Below are positions 36,335-45,906 of a stretch of 64,000 nt of DNA, piece by piece. Location: positions 1-64,000 of the forward strand of contig NZ_WJFC01000049.1 of assembly GCF_009725235.1 (NCBI RefSeq), in the 5' to 3' direction. A model generated the notes under the pieces. It saw nothing but the letters and a program-made list of their open reading frames with translations. It had not been told where the DNA came from and did no database searches. Source of the stretch: Scytonema sp. UIC 10036 (GTDB taxonomy: Bacteria > Cyanobacteriota > Cyanobacteriia > Cyanobacteriales > Nostocaceae). Position 1 is the stretch's first letter; each line of letters starts with the position of its first letter. Made by a program: the position numbers and the translations under genes.

Positions 36335-36646
36335 TTGCACCATCGTCTTATTGCGAAAATAAGTGTAGCTGCCCCTGTTAAGGTAACGGCACCTACGGGT
36401 TTCGTTGATACTACCAGGCAGGCTCTTGTTTACGGTGCAACTGCCGACAGCAACACAACAACATCTAGTAGCGTTGGGACTGCTTTATGGGACAACCCAG
36501 CGATAATGTCCACAAGTCCTTTAAACATTACTCCTGGTAACCATACTTTGAAAGTCGGTATGAATGCTGGTCAAGTCACTGGCTCTACACCACCACCTGC
36601 TGGTGTTTATCAGTATAAAGTCACTCTCACCGCTACTCCTAACTAG
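36335..36646 (+). pseudogene. 5'-truncated pilin-like protein
   Basis: About 100 residues are open from a TTG, with a stop codon directly upstream. The sequence (TRQALVYGATADSNTTTSSS, ITPGNHTLKVGMNAGQVT, AGVYQYKVTLTATPN) is beta-rich and ends like the last strand of secreted pilin or spore-coat-U type subunits (GxYxxxVTxTxT). No signal peptide is present, so either the front of the gene is lost or the true start lies in another frame. Its position between the sigma factor and the PapD-like chaperone supports a surface-subunit identity. Family assignment is an inference. Confidence 0.5.
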
Positions 36647-36735
36647 AATAGAGTCAAGAACAAGCCTGCTTTCATTTAGAAATCAGGCTTCTCAAAACCT
36701 CGATCTAGTTATCTTAATTCTTTGGAGAGGATTGG

Positions 36736-37713
36736 ATGCAGTGGTTCAAGCTCCAATCCTTTTACCGCGATGGTTCCTATGGCTGTGTGTTAGACAAATC
36801 AAACATGAAACTTGCTGTAAAGCAGCTTATTTTATATCCTATGAGCAGTTCTACAAAGAAACCCGATTTCTTGCAACAATCGAGGTTTTCAAAATTAAAG
36901 ATCCAGAAAAAAACCGGGCTTCTAGCCCTATCCCCCTTAGGCAGTGTTTTGCTATCTAGCTTTTTATTATGGGGAACTGCTGCGAGAGCAGACATTGCTA
37001 TTTCGCCACTAGTGATCGAAACCCAAGTTCAACGAGGTCAAGCCCAAGGAACGATTACAGTTCGGAATGGAGATGCCAAAGAGTTTCGCGCCCGCGTTTA
37101 TAGCGCCCCCTTTACCTACGATGCAGAACAAGGGTATAAACCTTTAAAGTCGAGTCCTCAAGATTTGACTCCCTACCTGCAATTTTCACCCAGAGAACTG
37201 CAAGTCTCTGGTTCAGATGAACGCAGAATCCGCTTTGTTGTGCGCTTTCCTCCCAGTTTACCGGATGGTGAATATCGCGCCATGCTGTTTACAGAAAATT
37301 TAGAAGCGATAATGCAGAAGGAAACCAATACAACCACTGGTATCACCTTCAAAACGGCCATTGTTCCGCAAGTGGGAGTCGCTGTTTATGTTCGCAAGGG
37401 CAATATTTCCCATAATCTCAGTGTGAAAAGTGCTCGATATAATCCTCAATTTAAGCAAGTTCAACTCCTTGTTCGTAATACGGGAAAAGCTAGTGCCATT
37501 CTTCAGGGCGAGTGGACGATTAAAAAGGGAGAGCAAGAGATTTACAAGGGTCGAGGGATAGATACCACTGTCATTGCTGAAGGAGAGCGTTATCTGATTG
37601 TTGATTATGTTAAAAAATTAGAATCAGGAGAATATCAACTGTCTGGAAATTTGGGCTGGGGAGTCAACCGGACTAATAAAATTCCATTTAATGTGAAATT
37701 TTCTGTTCCTTAA
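36736..37713 (+). CDS. PapD-like periplasmic pilus chaperone
   Basis: A 325-residue protein with a long N-terminal region, a hydrophobic signal segment (LSPLGSVLLSSFLLWGTAARA, approximate) and then two immunoglobulin-like domains. The first shows IAISPLVIETQVQRGQAQGT and the G1-strand-like DERRIRFVVRFP of fimbrial chaperones. The second runs from about 215 to the end. The ATG at 36736 has GGAGAGG five bases upstream, which supports the long start, although the extra 60 residues before the signal segment are unusual and contain a dispersed AGAAACC-type repeat. Such chaperones hold subunits for delivery to an outer-membrane usher, here encoded downstream. Confidence 0.82.
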   Translation: MQWFKLQSFYRDGSYGCVLDKSNMKLAVKQLILYPMSSSTKKPDFLQQSRFSKLKIQKKTGLLALSPLGSVLLSSFLLWGTAARADIAISPLVIETQVQRGQAQGTITVRNGDAKEFRARVYSAPFTYDAEQGYKPLKSSPQDLTPYLQFSPRELQVSGSDERRIRFVVRFPPSLPDGEYRAMLFTENLEAIMQKETNTTTGITFKTAIVPQVGVAVYVRKGNISHNLSVKSARYNPQFKQVQLLVRNTGKASAILQGEWTIKKGEQEIYKGRGIDTTVIAEGERYLIVDYVKKLESGEYQLSGNLGWGVNRTNKIPFNVKFSVP

Positions 37714-37979
37714 ACGCTCCTAAAGAGCCGAGGGCAAAACCGAACTGCTAGAAGAAATATACCACAAAATTTCTTGGCGTGCCCCAATAAGAAACACGGT
37801 TTCTATTATTACTTGATTAATGCTCAACTAGAAACTCTTACTTACAATAATTAGCAATTGAATAGACTACCCGTGTGGGGTCATGTGTCAGATATCAAAA
37901 TTTTTTACCTGACACAATTGCATACGGCTGTAAGCAGATTAGGGCTTACACAGTTGTCACAATACTTAATGGATTTCTA

Positions 37980-38040
37980 GGTACATTGCTGCGCTGTATT
38001 CGCTCTATCTGGCAAATACAGCACAGCAATGTACCTTTTT
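37980..38040 (+). terminator. Strong inverted repeat with T tail between chaperone and usher genes
   Basis: A 21-base arm starting GGTACATTGCTG pairs with its reverse complement (one wobble) across a 14-base loop, followed directly by five T. This is either an intrinsic terminator for the chaperone transcript or a palindromic repeat. It would separate chaperone and usher expression unless read through. The remaining gap 37714-38135 shows no gene. Confidence 0.7.
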
Positions 38041-38135
38041 TGATATGCCAGTTGCGGAAGATATGTAGATGTTAAAGGGTGCATTGAATTTTACTAAAAA
38101 TAGCAGGTTATATATAAATTCGCTTCAATTATGTT

Positions 38136-40862
38136 ATGCTGAAAGCACCTCTCAAAATCTTCTATTTTCTAAATTTAATTCCTCTCATTTCAATTAGTGA
38201 TTCTTTCTTTAAGTCTAGTTTAACTTTAGCAGAAATAGCACCATCTTCACAACTCATAAACACTATTTTAACTCAAGAAAATACTCAAGCAGAAAAAAAA
38301 CAAACAACACAAAAGCCAGCCATTTCACCTCCGAAAAATACTCAACTAGAGCCAGTCTTAACCCCGTCACATGAAACAAAGCTTGACCCAAACAATTTAA
38401 CAGATTCTACAACTTTTATTATCGGGTTAAATGTCGGAGAGCGCAATCTCAATCCGGGGGTTTTAGTGCGAGGGAAAGTCACGGATACGGAAGCAGTTGA
38501 TTTTGAAAATTGGCTCATTCCTTATGAAGCTGTCCTGGGAACCTTAAAATTTACATCTAAAGTTATATCAGATCGCGAAGTCGAGTTGCGATCGCCATTT
38601 AAAATTGTTCGGTTCAACCTCAACCAGATTCGCAACGATCCAGAATTGGGGTTAGTGCTTTCCATTAAAGAGATTAAAGCTCTTTTCGGAATCCAAGCCA
38701 AATTTGACAGCCGTGAGTATGCAATTGTTTTTGATGTTCCTGAAGTGCAAAATTCAGCGAGCAACGAAAGGGAACGACAACCTGTAATATTAAAAGGTCT
38801 GCCTAAAATATCTGCTCCAAATCTAACCTTGAGTCAGGTAGAAGAGCACATCAATCTCAGTGGAACAGAAGGTTCTGATTTGACGAATCAGGGAACTTTA
38901 TCGGCTGTTGGTACAATATTGGGTAGTAGCTGGTTTGTGCAGGTCGATCAAGCCGACTTAAAAGAGCGGCAAACTTGGCAATTATCAGAACTACAAGTCC
39001 TGAGACAAACAGATAAGAGTGATTATTATTTAGGTTCTCAACCGACTTTTTGGCGCAGTCAAAGTGGGAATGACTTTTGGGGATTTACCACCATTCAACG
39101 TCAGGGGTTTTCTCCTTTTCCTAACTATGGGATTGGGGGTGCAAATCCGACCCAGCGCCTACAACCAGAGCGTATTACAGCAACAGTGACAGGTCGTGCT
39201 GAACCAGGCACTTTAGTGCGTCTGGTGCCAAATATCTATAGCAAAAAAGTGATTGCCGAGCAGTTAGTGAATGCTTCGGGAATTTACCGCTTTGATAATG
39301 TTCCTGTTGGCAGACAAATTGGAACGAACTACCAAGTATTACTGTATCCTCGTGGACTCTTGACTGCCCAACCGCTAGTTGAAAACGCTCGCTTTAAGAT
39401 ATTACCGGAACAATTGCCAGTGGGAACATCAGCACTGGTTATTTCTGGCGGATGGCAACGTCGATTAAAGAAGAATGATTTTCTAGGAAAGTTTACGCAA
39501 TTTAACGCAGGAGTTGTGCAAAGGTGGGGACTGGCACAAGATTTAACCGTTGGTGTAGGTGGTGTTTATAACTCATCATTTAATGCTTTGGGAGAGATTT
39601 TTTATCAGCCTAGCGGTTCTCCTTTCAGAGCCGTTGTTTCTGGCTTAGTTGGAAATGATATGGATGTTAATATCGATTTAATATGGAATGATTATCCTAA
39701 TTTTTATGCCGGAGTGAGTAGCAATTTGAATTCGATTCACTATAACCTTGATTGGGGAATCTCACCTCAATTTAGATTTGTCAGTAATGGTAGTTTTGAC
39801 CAAGGTGCAAATTTTAATATTCAATATTCTGCCAGTGGGAGTAAGTCGTCAACCCTTGCCACACTAGGTGTTAATACAGATGGTCGGTTCAGTTGGAGTC
39901 TGAATCAAAGTTTAGGAAAGTTCTACTTTAGCCACCAAGGAAATCATACCAGCACATCTTCCCAGTTATCATACCTACTTAATCCTTCCCAGTCTTTATT
40001 TTTAAATTACCAAACTCTTAATTCGTCACAAAATGCTAATTTGCTAACTGCTTACTGGAGTTATAGATCTCCAACTCGCAACAGGTACGGCGAGAATCTT
40101 TGGCAAACGGAATTAGGGTATAGAATTGGTTCTGAAGGCTCAGGAATTTATGCGACGGCGGGAACAACTATTGTACCAGGTATTCTATTACAGGCACGTT
40201 ATGAGGGAGTTTCCCTGACTTCGGAGCGAAGCAGTTTCAGTCTTCAATTGGTTCCGAGTCTCAATTTTCAACAGGGAATTAGCCCAGGCGATCGCCAATT
40301 GGAACGACTACATACGGAAGGGGGTTTGTTAGTTCGACCTTTTTACGATCGCAACAGCAATGGAAAGCGGGATAGAAATGAAGAAATATATACAGATAAC
40401 CCTGAATTTCTCATTATCAACAACCAGGTCGTGAAACCAGGGGAACTCGATATTAAGAAGGATAGATTTCTCCTGCGTCTTCCGCCAGGAACTTATCGTG
40501 TAGAGTTAGAACCCGCCGGGTTTCCTCCTGACTTTCAACCTTCGGTTAATGCCTTTGCTGTTGAAGTTGTTGCAGGAAGTTACACACCCATTATCATCCC
40601 GCTTCAACCCTCTTATACCGTTGGTGGAGTTGTTACTGATGCCGAAGGAAAACCGCTTGCAGGAGCACGGGTGGAAGCCATTTCTACCAAATCTAAGTCA
40701 TCCGTTATATCTATTACTAATAGTGCTGGTGTTTACTATCTAGAACAGCTGCGACAAGGAACTTATGAGTTAAAAGTAAACGGTAAATCTGTGGATTTTA
40801 ATACAATTACAATTAACGCCCAGTCTGAGACTTTACAAGAATTAAATTTAAAGTTGCCTTAA
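38136..40862 (+). CDS. Usher-like outer-membrane protein with carboxypeptidase-regulatory-like domain
   Basis: A 908-residue exported protein. After a signal segment and a Q/T/P-rich linker comes a conserved N-terminal domain (TFIIGLNVGERNLNPGVLVR, FENWLIPYEAVLGTL). Then an Ig-like region (ITATVTGRAEPGTLVRLVPN) and a long alternating beta-barrel region (about 430-700) with many aromatic strand ends. Next comes a segment like SdrD/calcium repeats (FYDRNSNGKRDRNEE), and finally a carboxypeptidase-regulatory-like beta-sandwich (VGGVVTDAEGKPLAGARVEA). Barrel plus Ig domains fit ushers of chaperone-usher systems, but the pattern differs from classical FimD. It pairs with the PapD-like chaperone. 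Confidence 0.78.
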   Translation: MLKAPLKIFYFLNLIPLISISDSFFKSSLTLAEIAPSSQLINTILTQENTQAEKKQTTQKPAISPPKNTQLEPVLTPSHETKLDPNNLTDSTTFIIGLNVGERNLNPGVLVRGKVTDTEAVDFENWLIPYEAVLGTLKFTSKVISDREVELRSPFKIVRFNLNQIRNDPELGLVLSIKEIKALFGIQAKFDSREYAIVFDVPEVQNSASNERERQPVILKGLPKISAPNLTLSQVEEHINLSGTEGSDLTNQGTLSAVGTILGSSWFVQVDQADLKERQTWQLSELQVLRQTDKSDYYLGSQPTFWRSQSGNDFWGFTTIQRQGFSPFPNYGIGGANPTQRLQPERITATVTGRAEPGTLVRLVPNIYSKKVIAEQLVNASGIYRFDNVPVGRQIGTNYQVLLYPRGLLTAQPLVENARFKILPEQLPVGTSALVISGGWQRRLKKNDFLGKFTQFNAGVVQRWGLAQDLTVGVGGVYNSSFNALGEIFYQPSGSPFRAVVSGLVGNDMDVNIDLIWNDYPNFYAGVSSNLNSIHYNLDWGISPQFRFVSNGSFDQGANFNIQYSASGSKSSTLATLGVNTDGRFSWSLNQSLGKFYFSHQGNHTSTSSQLSYLLNPSQSLFLNYQTLNSSQNANLLTAYWSYRSPTRNRYGENLWQTELGYRIGSEGSGIYATAGTTIVPGILLQARYEGVSLTSERSSFSLQLVPSLNFQQGISPGDRQLERLHTEGGLLVRPFYDRNSNGKRDRNEEIYTDNPEFLIINNQVVKPGELDIKKDRFLLRLPPGTYRVELEPAGFPPDFQPSVNAFAVEVVAGSYTPIIIPLQPSYTVGGVVTDAEGKPLAGARVEAISTKSKSSVISITNSAGVYYLEQLRQGTYELKVNGKSVDFNTITINAQSETLQELNLKLP

Positions 40863-40906
40863 ATATACATGATTCTTCAGTATATATTATGCTCAGCCTA
40901 AACGCA

Positions 40907-41121
40907 GCATATTCCCGCCCAAGGCATACCGTAATGCCTCTGAAGAAGAGCAGGAACAACTACAACTCAAGATTGCGGTAATTATGCAGTCTCAATTGAC
41001 AGCGAAAAGACAAGAAGCGATCGCCCGCCTGAGAAACACGATGGATAAAGCTAGCCAAGAAGCACAAGAGCGAGGATTAACGTCTGAAATCTTAGAATCA
41101 ATTTTCAATGATGACGAATAA
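40907..41121 (+). pseudogene. Antitoxin remnant
   Basis: The open frame reads NASEEEQEQLQLKIAVIMQS and QEAIARLRNTMDKASQEAQE, ending SEILESIFNDDE. It looks like a small antitoxin of a PIN-toxin pair. No good start exists before the internal ATG at 40984, so it is probably truncated. It is directly followed by a PIN remnant. Confidence 0.5.
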
Positions 41122-41306
41122 TCGAAGATTTAACAGAAACCACTCAGTTTATTGAGGTGACTGCACAGATTGAAGAATGGCGAGATCCAAAAGATAATAA
41201 GTATCTGGAATTAGCAGTGAGTGGTCAAGCAGAGTGTATTGTGACTGGAGATGATGATTTGCTGGTGTTAAATCCATTTCGGGGCATTGAGATTCTCACG
41301 GTTTAA
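41122..41306 (+). pseudogene. PIN-domain toxin C-terminal remnant
   Basis: The frame after the antitoxin stop reads EWRDPKDNKYLELAVSGQAE and IVTGDDDLLVLNPFRGIEIL, the last acidic cluster of a PIN (COG1569-type) nuclease. The N-terminal half with the first aspartate is gone. Confidence 0.65.
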
Positions 41307-41500
41307 GAATTTTTGGCAAAGAAATAGCAAGCACTACCCCTACATCCATCCGGGAGCGGTTAAGAAAACTGGGCGTTTGTCCAGAGCAGGGTGGTTTTTC
41401 ATCAAGACTACTTTGAGTACAGGAGGCGGAGCCTTGTCTAAAGGCATTCCCAGGCGGAGCCTGGGAACGAGGGGGGCTGGTCACTGGTTACTGATTACTG

Positions 41501-42169
41501 TTAAGTTCGCAAACGATAACCAATTCCCCTGACGGTCTCAATACGATCGCTTCCCAATTTCTTCCGCAAGTGACCCACATAAACGTCAACAATATTCGAA
41601 CCCGGATCGTAGTCATAACCCCAAATGCGGTTCAGTAATTGTTCTCGACTCATAACCTGCATCGGGTGACGTAAAAACACTTCTGCTAATATAAATTCAC
41701 GAGTGGAAAGTTCTACCAACTTATCTCCCACCCAAACTTCTCGTGAGAGCAAATCTAAAGCAATATTACCAACTCTTAGAATAGTTTCTTCCTTCGTTCT
41801 GGGTACATAACGGTTGCGTAATTGAACTCGGATACGTGCTAGCAGTTCTTCAAACCGAAATGGTTTGGTAATGTAATCATCAGCACCTCCCTCCAATCCT
41901 GCGACCGTATCATCCACACCATCACGGGCAGTGAGGACGATAATGGGGAAGGTTTCTCCTCTTCCCCTTAACTCTTGCAGTACATCCAAACCATCTTTAT
42001 CTGGCAAACCCAGATCGAGAATCAATAAGTCAAAATTGTGACTATCCGCCATATCCAATGCATCTTTAGCCTTGGTGGCTACTGTGGTTGTGAACCCGTG
42101 TGCTTGTAACCCGGTTTCCAGGAAGGCTGTGATGCGAAGATTGTCTTCGGCGATCAGAATCCGATTCAT
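41501..42169 (-). CDS. OmpR/PhoB-family response regulator
   Basis: A protein of about 222 residues: receiver with AEDN acidic pair and phospho-acceptor in LLILDLGLPDKDG, lysine in DDYITKPF, then a winged helix (LSTREFILAEVFLRHPMQVM, SREQLLNRIWGYDYDPGSN, VDVYVGHLRKKLG). The ATG at 42169 (MNRILIAEDN) fits the family; nine more codons are open upstream. It overlaps the 3' end of the sensor-kinase gene by 104 bases. Targets are unknown. Confidence 0.94.
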   Translation of the reverse strand: MNRILIAEDNLRITAFLETGLQAHGFTTTVATKAKDALDMADSHNFDLLILDLGLPDKDGLDVLQELRGRGETFPIIVLTARDGVDDTVAGLEGGADDYITKPFRFEELLARIRVQLRNRYVPRTKEETILRVGNIALDLLSREVWVGDKLVELSTREFILAEVFLRHPMQVMSREQLLNRIWGYDYDPGSNIVDVYVGHLRKKLGSDRIETVRGIGYRLRT

Positions 42170-43643
42170 GTATTCGGTGCTCTTCGTCAGACGCAAGGGG
42201 AATCACAATAGTGAAGGTAGACCCATGACCCAGACGACTGACAAGTTCGACCCATCCACCATGAGCTTGAGCGATCGCTTGCACAATCGCCAATCCCAAC
42301 CCATGCCCTTCATACTGGTCTTCTTTCGTCGCCCGTACAAAACGCTCAAAAATGCGTTTTTGGTCTTCTGGGGCAATTCCAACTCCTGTATCGCTTACCC
42401 AAATATAAATATAATCCCCTTTTACAGAGGAACCAAGTGTAATGGTATCATCATTACTCGTATGGCGAACTGCATTCTGAATTAAATTCATCACTGCTTG
42501 AGTTAACCTCTGACGGTCAACCATAATTGGACTTAACCCTTTAGATTCCAACCGCCAATCTCGATTGGCAAGAGATCGCGCTTTGAGATACATTTCCTCT
42601 GTAAGCCAATCTAGTTCTTCTGGCTTGATCCTCAGAAAATCCGGGCGTTCTGTTTTTGCTAGCAGTAGCAAGTCATTCACCAGGCGACTCATGCGATCTA
42701 ACTCATCCATTACCAAGGCAACAGTCACCTCCTGTTTTTCTGGGAAAAACTGTAACATTTCCAGATGACCCTGAATCACCGTAATCGGAGTCCGCAGTTC
42801 ATGACTGACATCGTTGAGAAACTTTTGCTGGCTATCAAAGGCAAACTGCAACCGATCCAGCATTTCATTAAAAGTTTTCGTCAACTCCGCTATTTCATCC
42901 GCTCCCTTTACTGGAATACGTTGTGTCATATCTGACTCAGTAATAGATTGAGCAGTTTTTGTCAGCAAACGTAGGGGATACAAGACCCTACCTGCCGTAA
43001 TCCATGCCAGTAAGAAAAAGATAAGCAGGACAATCAGCGTGACTTGCATCACTAGGAAAATGGCATTTGTGCCCGCTTGAAAAGCCGCTGAAGCATCATG
43101 AATTGCAACAAGCATTGCTCTTTCCCCACCTATACTGACTGGGTGCGCCACATAGAGAATCCTTTGTGTAGAAGTTTGTATGTAACCTTTTTTTGGTTCC
43201 GTAAGGTAAGTCCATTGCCGCATCAAGGCTGGATATTGCTCGAAAAGCTCAGAAGGTAAAATCGGGCTGTATTTGTAAATTTCGTCGTTAATAAGAGTAA
43301 TAATATACTCATTCCGTGTAGGAGCATAAGTAGCCAAAAATTTATCAAACAATGCAGCCGTCTCTACTGCTTTTCCCGCTCGCTTTGCAATATACTGCTT
43401 TTCCAGTAACTGAAATCTTGCTACTTCTTTAACCAAAGAAGCGTCAGCCCTTGCTTTTAAGTCTTCACAATATATCTGGCGAGTTGTTTGGATGGAAAAT
43501 AGTGCCGTACAAGCTGTTAGCAGAAAGTACCAAACTAACAGACGAGCGCGGACACTATGGAAAGCTCTACGCCATCCTTGTGGAGGTGGATATTTTGCGA
43601 CCATTTCTGTGGACTTGCTATTTGCTTGATATTTATTTGCCAT
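42066..43643 (-). CDS. Sensor histidine kinase, partner of the OmpR regulator
   Basis: A 525-residue membrane kinase: first helix about residues 32-50, a periplasmic domain of about 140 residues, second helix about 190-215, HAMP, HisKA with FLNDVSHELRTPITVIQGHL and HATPase with LIQNAVRHTSNDD, DTGVGI and GHGLGLAIVQA. The kinase fold ends at FTIVIPLASDEEH, but the frame runs on for about 35 residues (DSDRRRQSSHHSLPG) inside the regulator gene. It forms a transcription unit with that gene. The signal is unknown. Confidence 0.94.
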   Translation of the reverse strand: MANKYQANSKSTEMVAKYPPPQGWRRAFHSVRARLLVWYFLLTACTALFSIQTTRQIYCEDLKARADASLVKEVARFQLLEKQYIAKRAGKAVETAALFDKFLATYAPTRNEYIITLINDEIYKYSPILPSELFEQYPALMRQWTYLTEPKKGYIQTSTQRILYVAHPVSIGGERAMLVAIHDASAAFQAGTNAIFLVMQVTLIVLLIFFLLAWITAGRVLYPLRLLTKTAQSITESDMTQRIPVKGADEIAELTKTFNEMLDRLQFAFDSQQKFLNDVSHELRTPITVIQGHLEMLQFFPEKQEVTVALVMDELDRMSRLVNDLLLLAKTERPDFLRIKPEELDWLTEEMYLKARSLANRDWRLESKGLSPIMVDRQRLTQAVMNLIQNAVRHTSNDDTITLGSSVKGDYIYIWVSDTGVGIAPEDQKRIFERFVRATKEDQYEGHGLGLAIVQAIAQAHGGWVELVSRLGHGSTFTIVIPLASDEEHRIHESDSDRRRQSSHHSLPGNRVTSTRVHNHSSHQG

Positions 43644-43739
43644 TTATTTTTCTACAAGTTTGCCAACACCATTTCCAGTTTCTGCAAGCAGGGTAAATTA
43701 GCAGTGAAGCTTAGATGAAAATATTTTAATAAAAGGGAG

Positions 43740-43975
43740 TAGGGGTAGGAGTAGGGATTCAGAGACTACCCCCTAACCCTACCCCTAACCCCTACCCCTA
43801 ACCCCTACCCCCTAACCCCTACCCCCTAACCCCTAATCCCTAATTGACATCTATCCCGATCTGAGATAAAATCGTAGGCTACGACCCGTAATAACAATTT
43901 CCTCATCTTAACTTTCAGAGGAAACAGAGGTCTCCATTCCCCATTCCCCATTCCCCATTCCCCATTCCCTTTTTT
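43740..43975. repeat. C-rich tandem repeats
   Basis: About 43745-43850 contains many CCCCTAA/CCCCTAC-type units with a G-rich counterpart at its left end, and about 43933-43972 repeats CCCCATT five times. The G-rich strand could form quadruplexes. No gene is seen in the gap 43644-43985. Confidence 0.8.
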
Positions 43976-43985
43976 GTAATTAAAC

Positions 43986-45353
43986 GTGGCTCATAACTAC
44001 CAGCGTGCCAAACTCAGAGGTAAATCCTTTAAAGGGCAAGACTTAACAGGCGCAGATTTCTCCTACTCAGATATCCGAGGCGCTGACTTTACGGGTGCCT
44101 TCCTTAAAGGAGCAAACTTCAGCCATGCCAAAGCAGGACTGCAACGCCGTTGGGTAATTGCCACAGTCATTATTGCATTTCTCCTATCAGCTATATCGGG
44201 TTTGCTATCAGCCACGGGTGGTTCTCTCATAGGATGTATTCTAGCTAATGGCAACCGCGAAAACACTTATGTTGCTGCAGTTACTTTAACAGTATTGTTT
44301 GTGTTTTTTCTCATCACTATGCGCCAAGGAGTCTCAGCAGCCTTTGGTTTTTTGGCAGTAGCGGTGATATGGACTGCGGTAGCAGGAGTTACATGGGCTG
44401 GGATAGTAGCAGTGGCATGGGCAAAGGCTGGAACTCAGGCAGGAATTATGGAATTGGCAACTGTTGTGGCAGTCGTCGTTACAGGAGCCATAGCAGCGAT
44501 CGCAGCAGCGACGGGTGTCGTCCTTATAGCAGGGGCTGCAGCTATAGCAGGGGCTGTTGCTGGATTATTAGCAGTGGCAGTTACGGTGTCTGTAGCAGGG
44601 GCTGTCGCTGGGATAGGAGTGGTTGCAGCAGTTAAAATAGGGGGTTCCATTGTAGGATCGCTAGCAGGAGCGATCGCAGTCTTGACAATATTCCTGGCTG
44701 CTGATGTTGGTTGTCGCGCACTGTTTGAAGATGAAAGACAAATTTGGGTTCGCAATGTTGCTCTAGATTTTGTCAGCGCGCGTGGAACGAATTTTCAAGG
44801 TAGCCATTTGACAGATGCGAACTTTACACAGGCAAGACTGAAAAACGCCAATTTCAATAAATCTATCCTTACACGTACTTGCTGGTTTCGGGCAAAAATG
44901 ATGAATTGGGCTGATGTCAGGACAACTTATCTTGAGGATAAAAATCTACGTCAACTGCTAGTTACAAAAGATTTACAAGGCAAAACTTTTGATGGCTGGG
45001 ATTTGCAAGGTATAAATTTGCAGGGCGCTAATTTGAAAGATGCCAGCTTCATTACAGCCAAGCTAAATGAATCAAACCTGCAAGGTGCCGATCTTTCCAG
45101 AGCCAATCTTACAGGAGCGCAACTAGACAAAACAGATTTGAGAGGTGCAACTCTGACAGGTACATACATTGGAAACTGGTGTATTACTCCAGATACAAAG
45201 TTAGATGGCGTACACTGTGATTATATTTTTTTGTATGTGCCGACAAAAGACAATCCCAATCCCCACCGTCTACCTGCTAACTGGGATGCAATGTTTAAAG
45301 ATGGCGAATTTACTCAGTTAATGACCCCATTACGTAACTTATCAAAGATTTAG
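43986..45353 (+). CDS. Pentapeptide-repeat protein with membrane insert
   Basis: A 455-residue protein. Residues about 8-50 are pentapeptide repeats of the A(D/N)LxG type (GQDLTGADFSYSDIRGADF). Next comes a very hydrophobic block of about 190 residues rich in Ala, Val and Gly with probably six or more membrane helices. Then a second pentapeptide block follows (about 265-395, LQGANLKDASF, DLSRANLTGAQL). The start is a GTG at 43986, without an obvious ribosome site. The two cytoplasmic beta-helices would be tied to one membrane domain. Function unknown. Confidence 0.85.
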   Translation: MAHNYQRAKLRGKSFKGQDLTGADFSYSDIRGADFTGAFLKGANFSHAKAGLQRRWVIATVIIAFLLSAISGLLSATGGSLIGCILANGNRENTYVAAVTLTVLFVFFLITMRQGVSAAFGFLAVAVIWTAVAGVTWAGIVAVAWAKAGTQAGIMELATVVAVVVTGAIAAIAAATGVVLIAGAAAIAGAVAGLLAVAVTVSVAGAVAGIGVVAAVKIGGSIVGSLAGAIAVLTIFLAADVGCRALFEDERQIWVRNVALDFVSARGTNFQGSHLTDANFTQARLKNANFNKSILTRTCWFRAKMMNWADVRTTYLEDKNLRQLLVTKDLQGKTFDGWDLQGINLQGANLKDASFITAKLNESNLQGADLSRANLTGAQLDKTDLRGATLTGTYIGNWCITPDTKLDGVHCDYIFLYVPTKDNPNPHRLPANWDAMFKDGEFTQLMTPLRNLSKI

Positions 45354-45691
45354 CTCGTTCCAAACGAGTCTCCCACAGGGTAAATGCTAACTTAGGCTCG
45401 GAAATACTGAACGTTCGTTGATATAAATTAGATGGAAGCTTGAGATAATATGCTGAAGGAACAACATCAATTATCCACCAATTGAATAAATCTCTCTTGG
45501 CTGCTGCAAAAGGGGAAATTGCATCGCCTGTAATCGCATCATACAAAATACCGATAATTTCTTCATCTGCGGCTTGATACACTCCTCCTTCATTTATATT
45601 TGGGAATAAAGTATCTGCAAAATCGTCAGGTACTTTAACACCGTTTTCTATCCAATTATTTACTTTTGCTACAACTATATCTTGTCTAGTC
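45310..45691 (-). pseudogene. Possible truncated gene antisense to pentapeptide gene end
   Basis: A minus frame of about 125 codons reads VNNWIENGVKVPDDFADTLF, ADEEIIGILYDAITGDAI and AFTLWETRLERAKSLISYVM. It looks protein-like, but upstream it meets a stop without an ATG, and its end overlaps the pentapeptide gene by 44 bases. A GTG at 45582 has GGAGGA too close to serve well. No family was recognised. Confidence 0.4.
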
Positions 45692-45906
45692 TATATAAGC
45701 AGGGTAGTAAGTGGTGTTTGCTGTCACTGGATAACGTTATGAAATTCAGGAAAATTTTTATAAATCTTATTATTTTTGCAACTCGCTCGTCAGTAAAAAG
45801 ACTCTATCATATATGTAGTGTAAAATACACTGAATTAAAATTTCAAGCAAAACCCAGTAAACTTCTGTATTCATTAGGATTTTAGTTGATAAGGAGTGAG
45901 TGCCTG

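Noticed and set aside
43740..43975. Regularly repeated C-rich units considered as a CRISPR array
   Set aside because: The units are adjacent without unique spacers; this is a short tandem repeat. The same holds for the arrays at 9243, 50257 and 50466.
44435..44755. A minus-strand ORF rich in Ala and Thr
   Set aside because: It mirrors the Ala/Gly/Val codons of the pentapeptide-membrane gene on the other strand.
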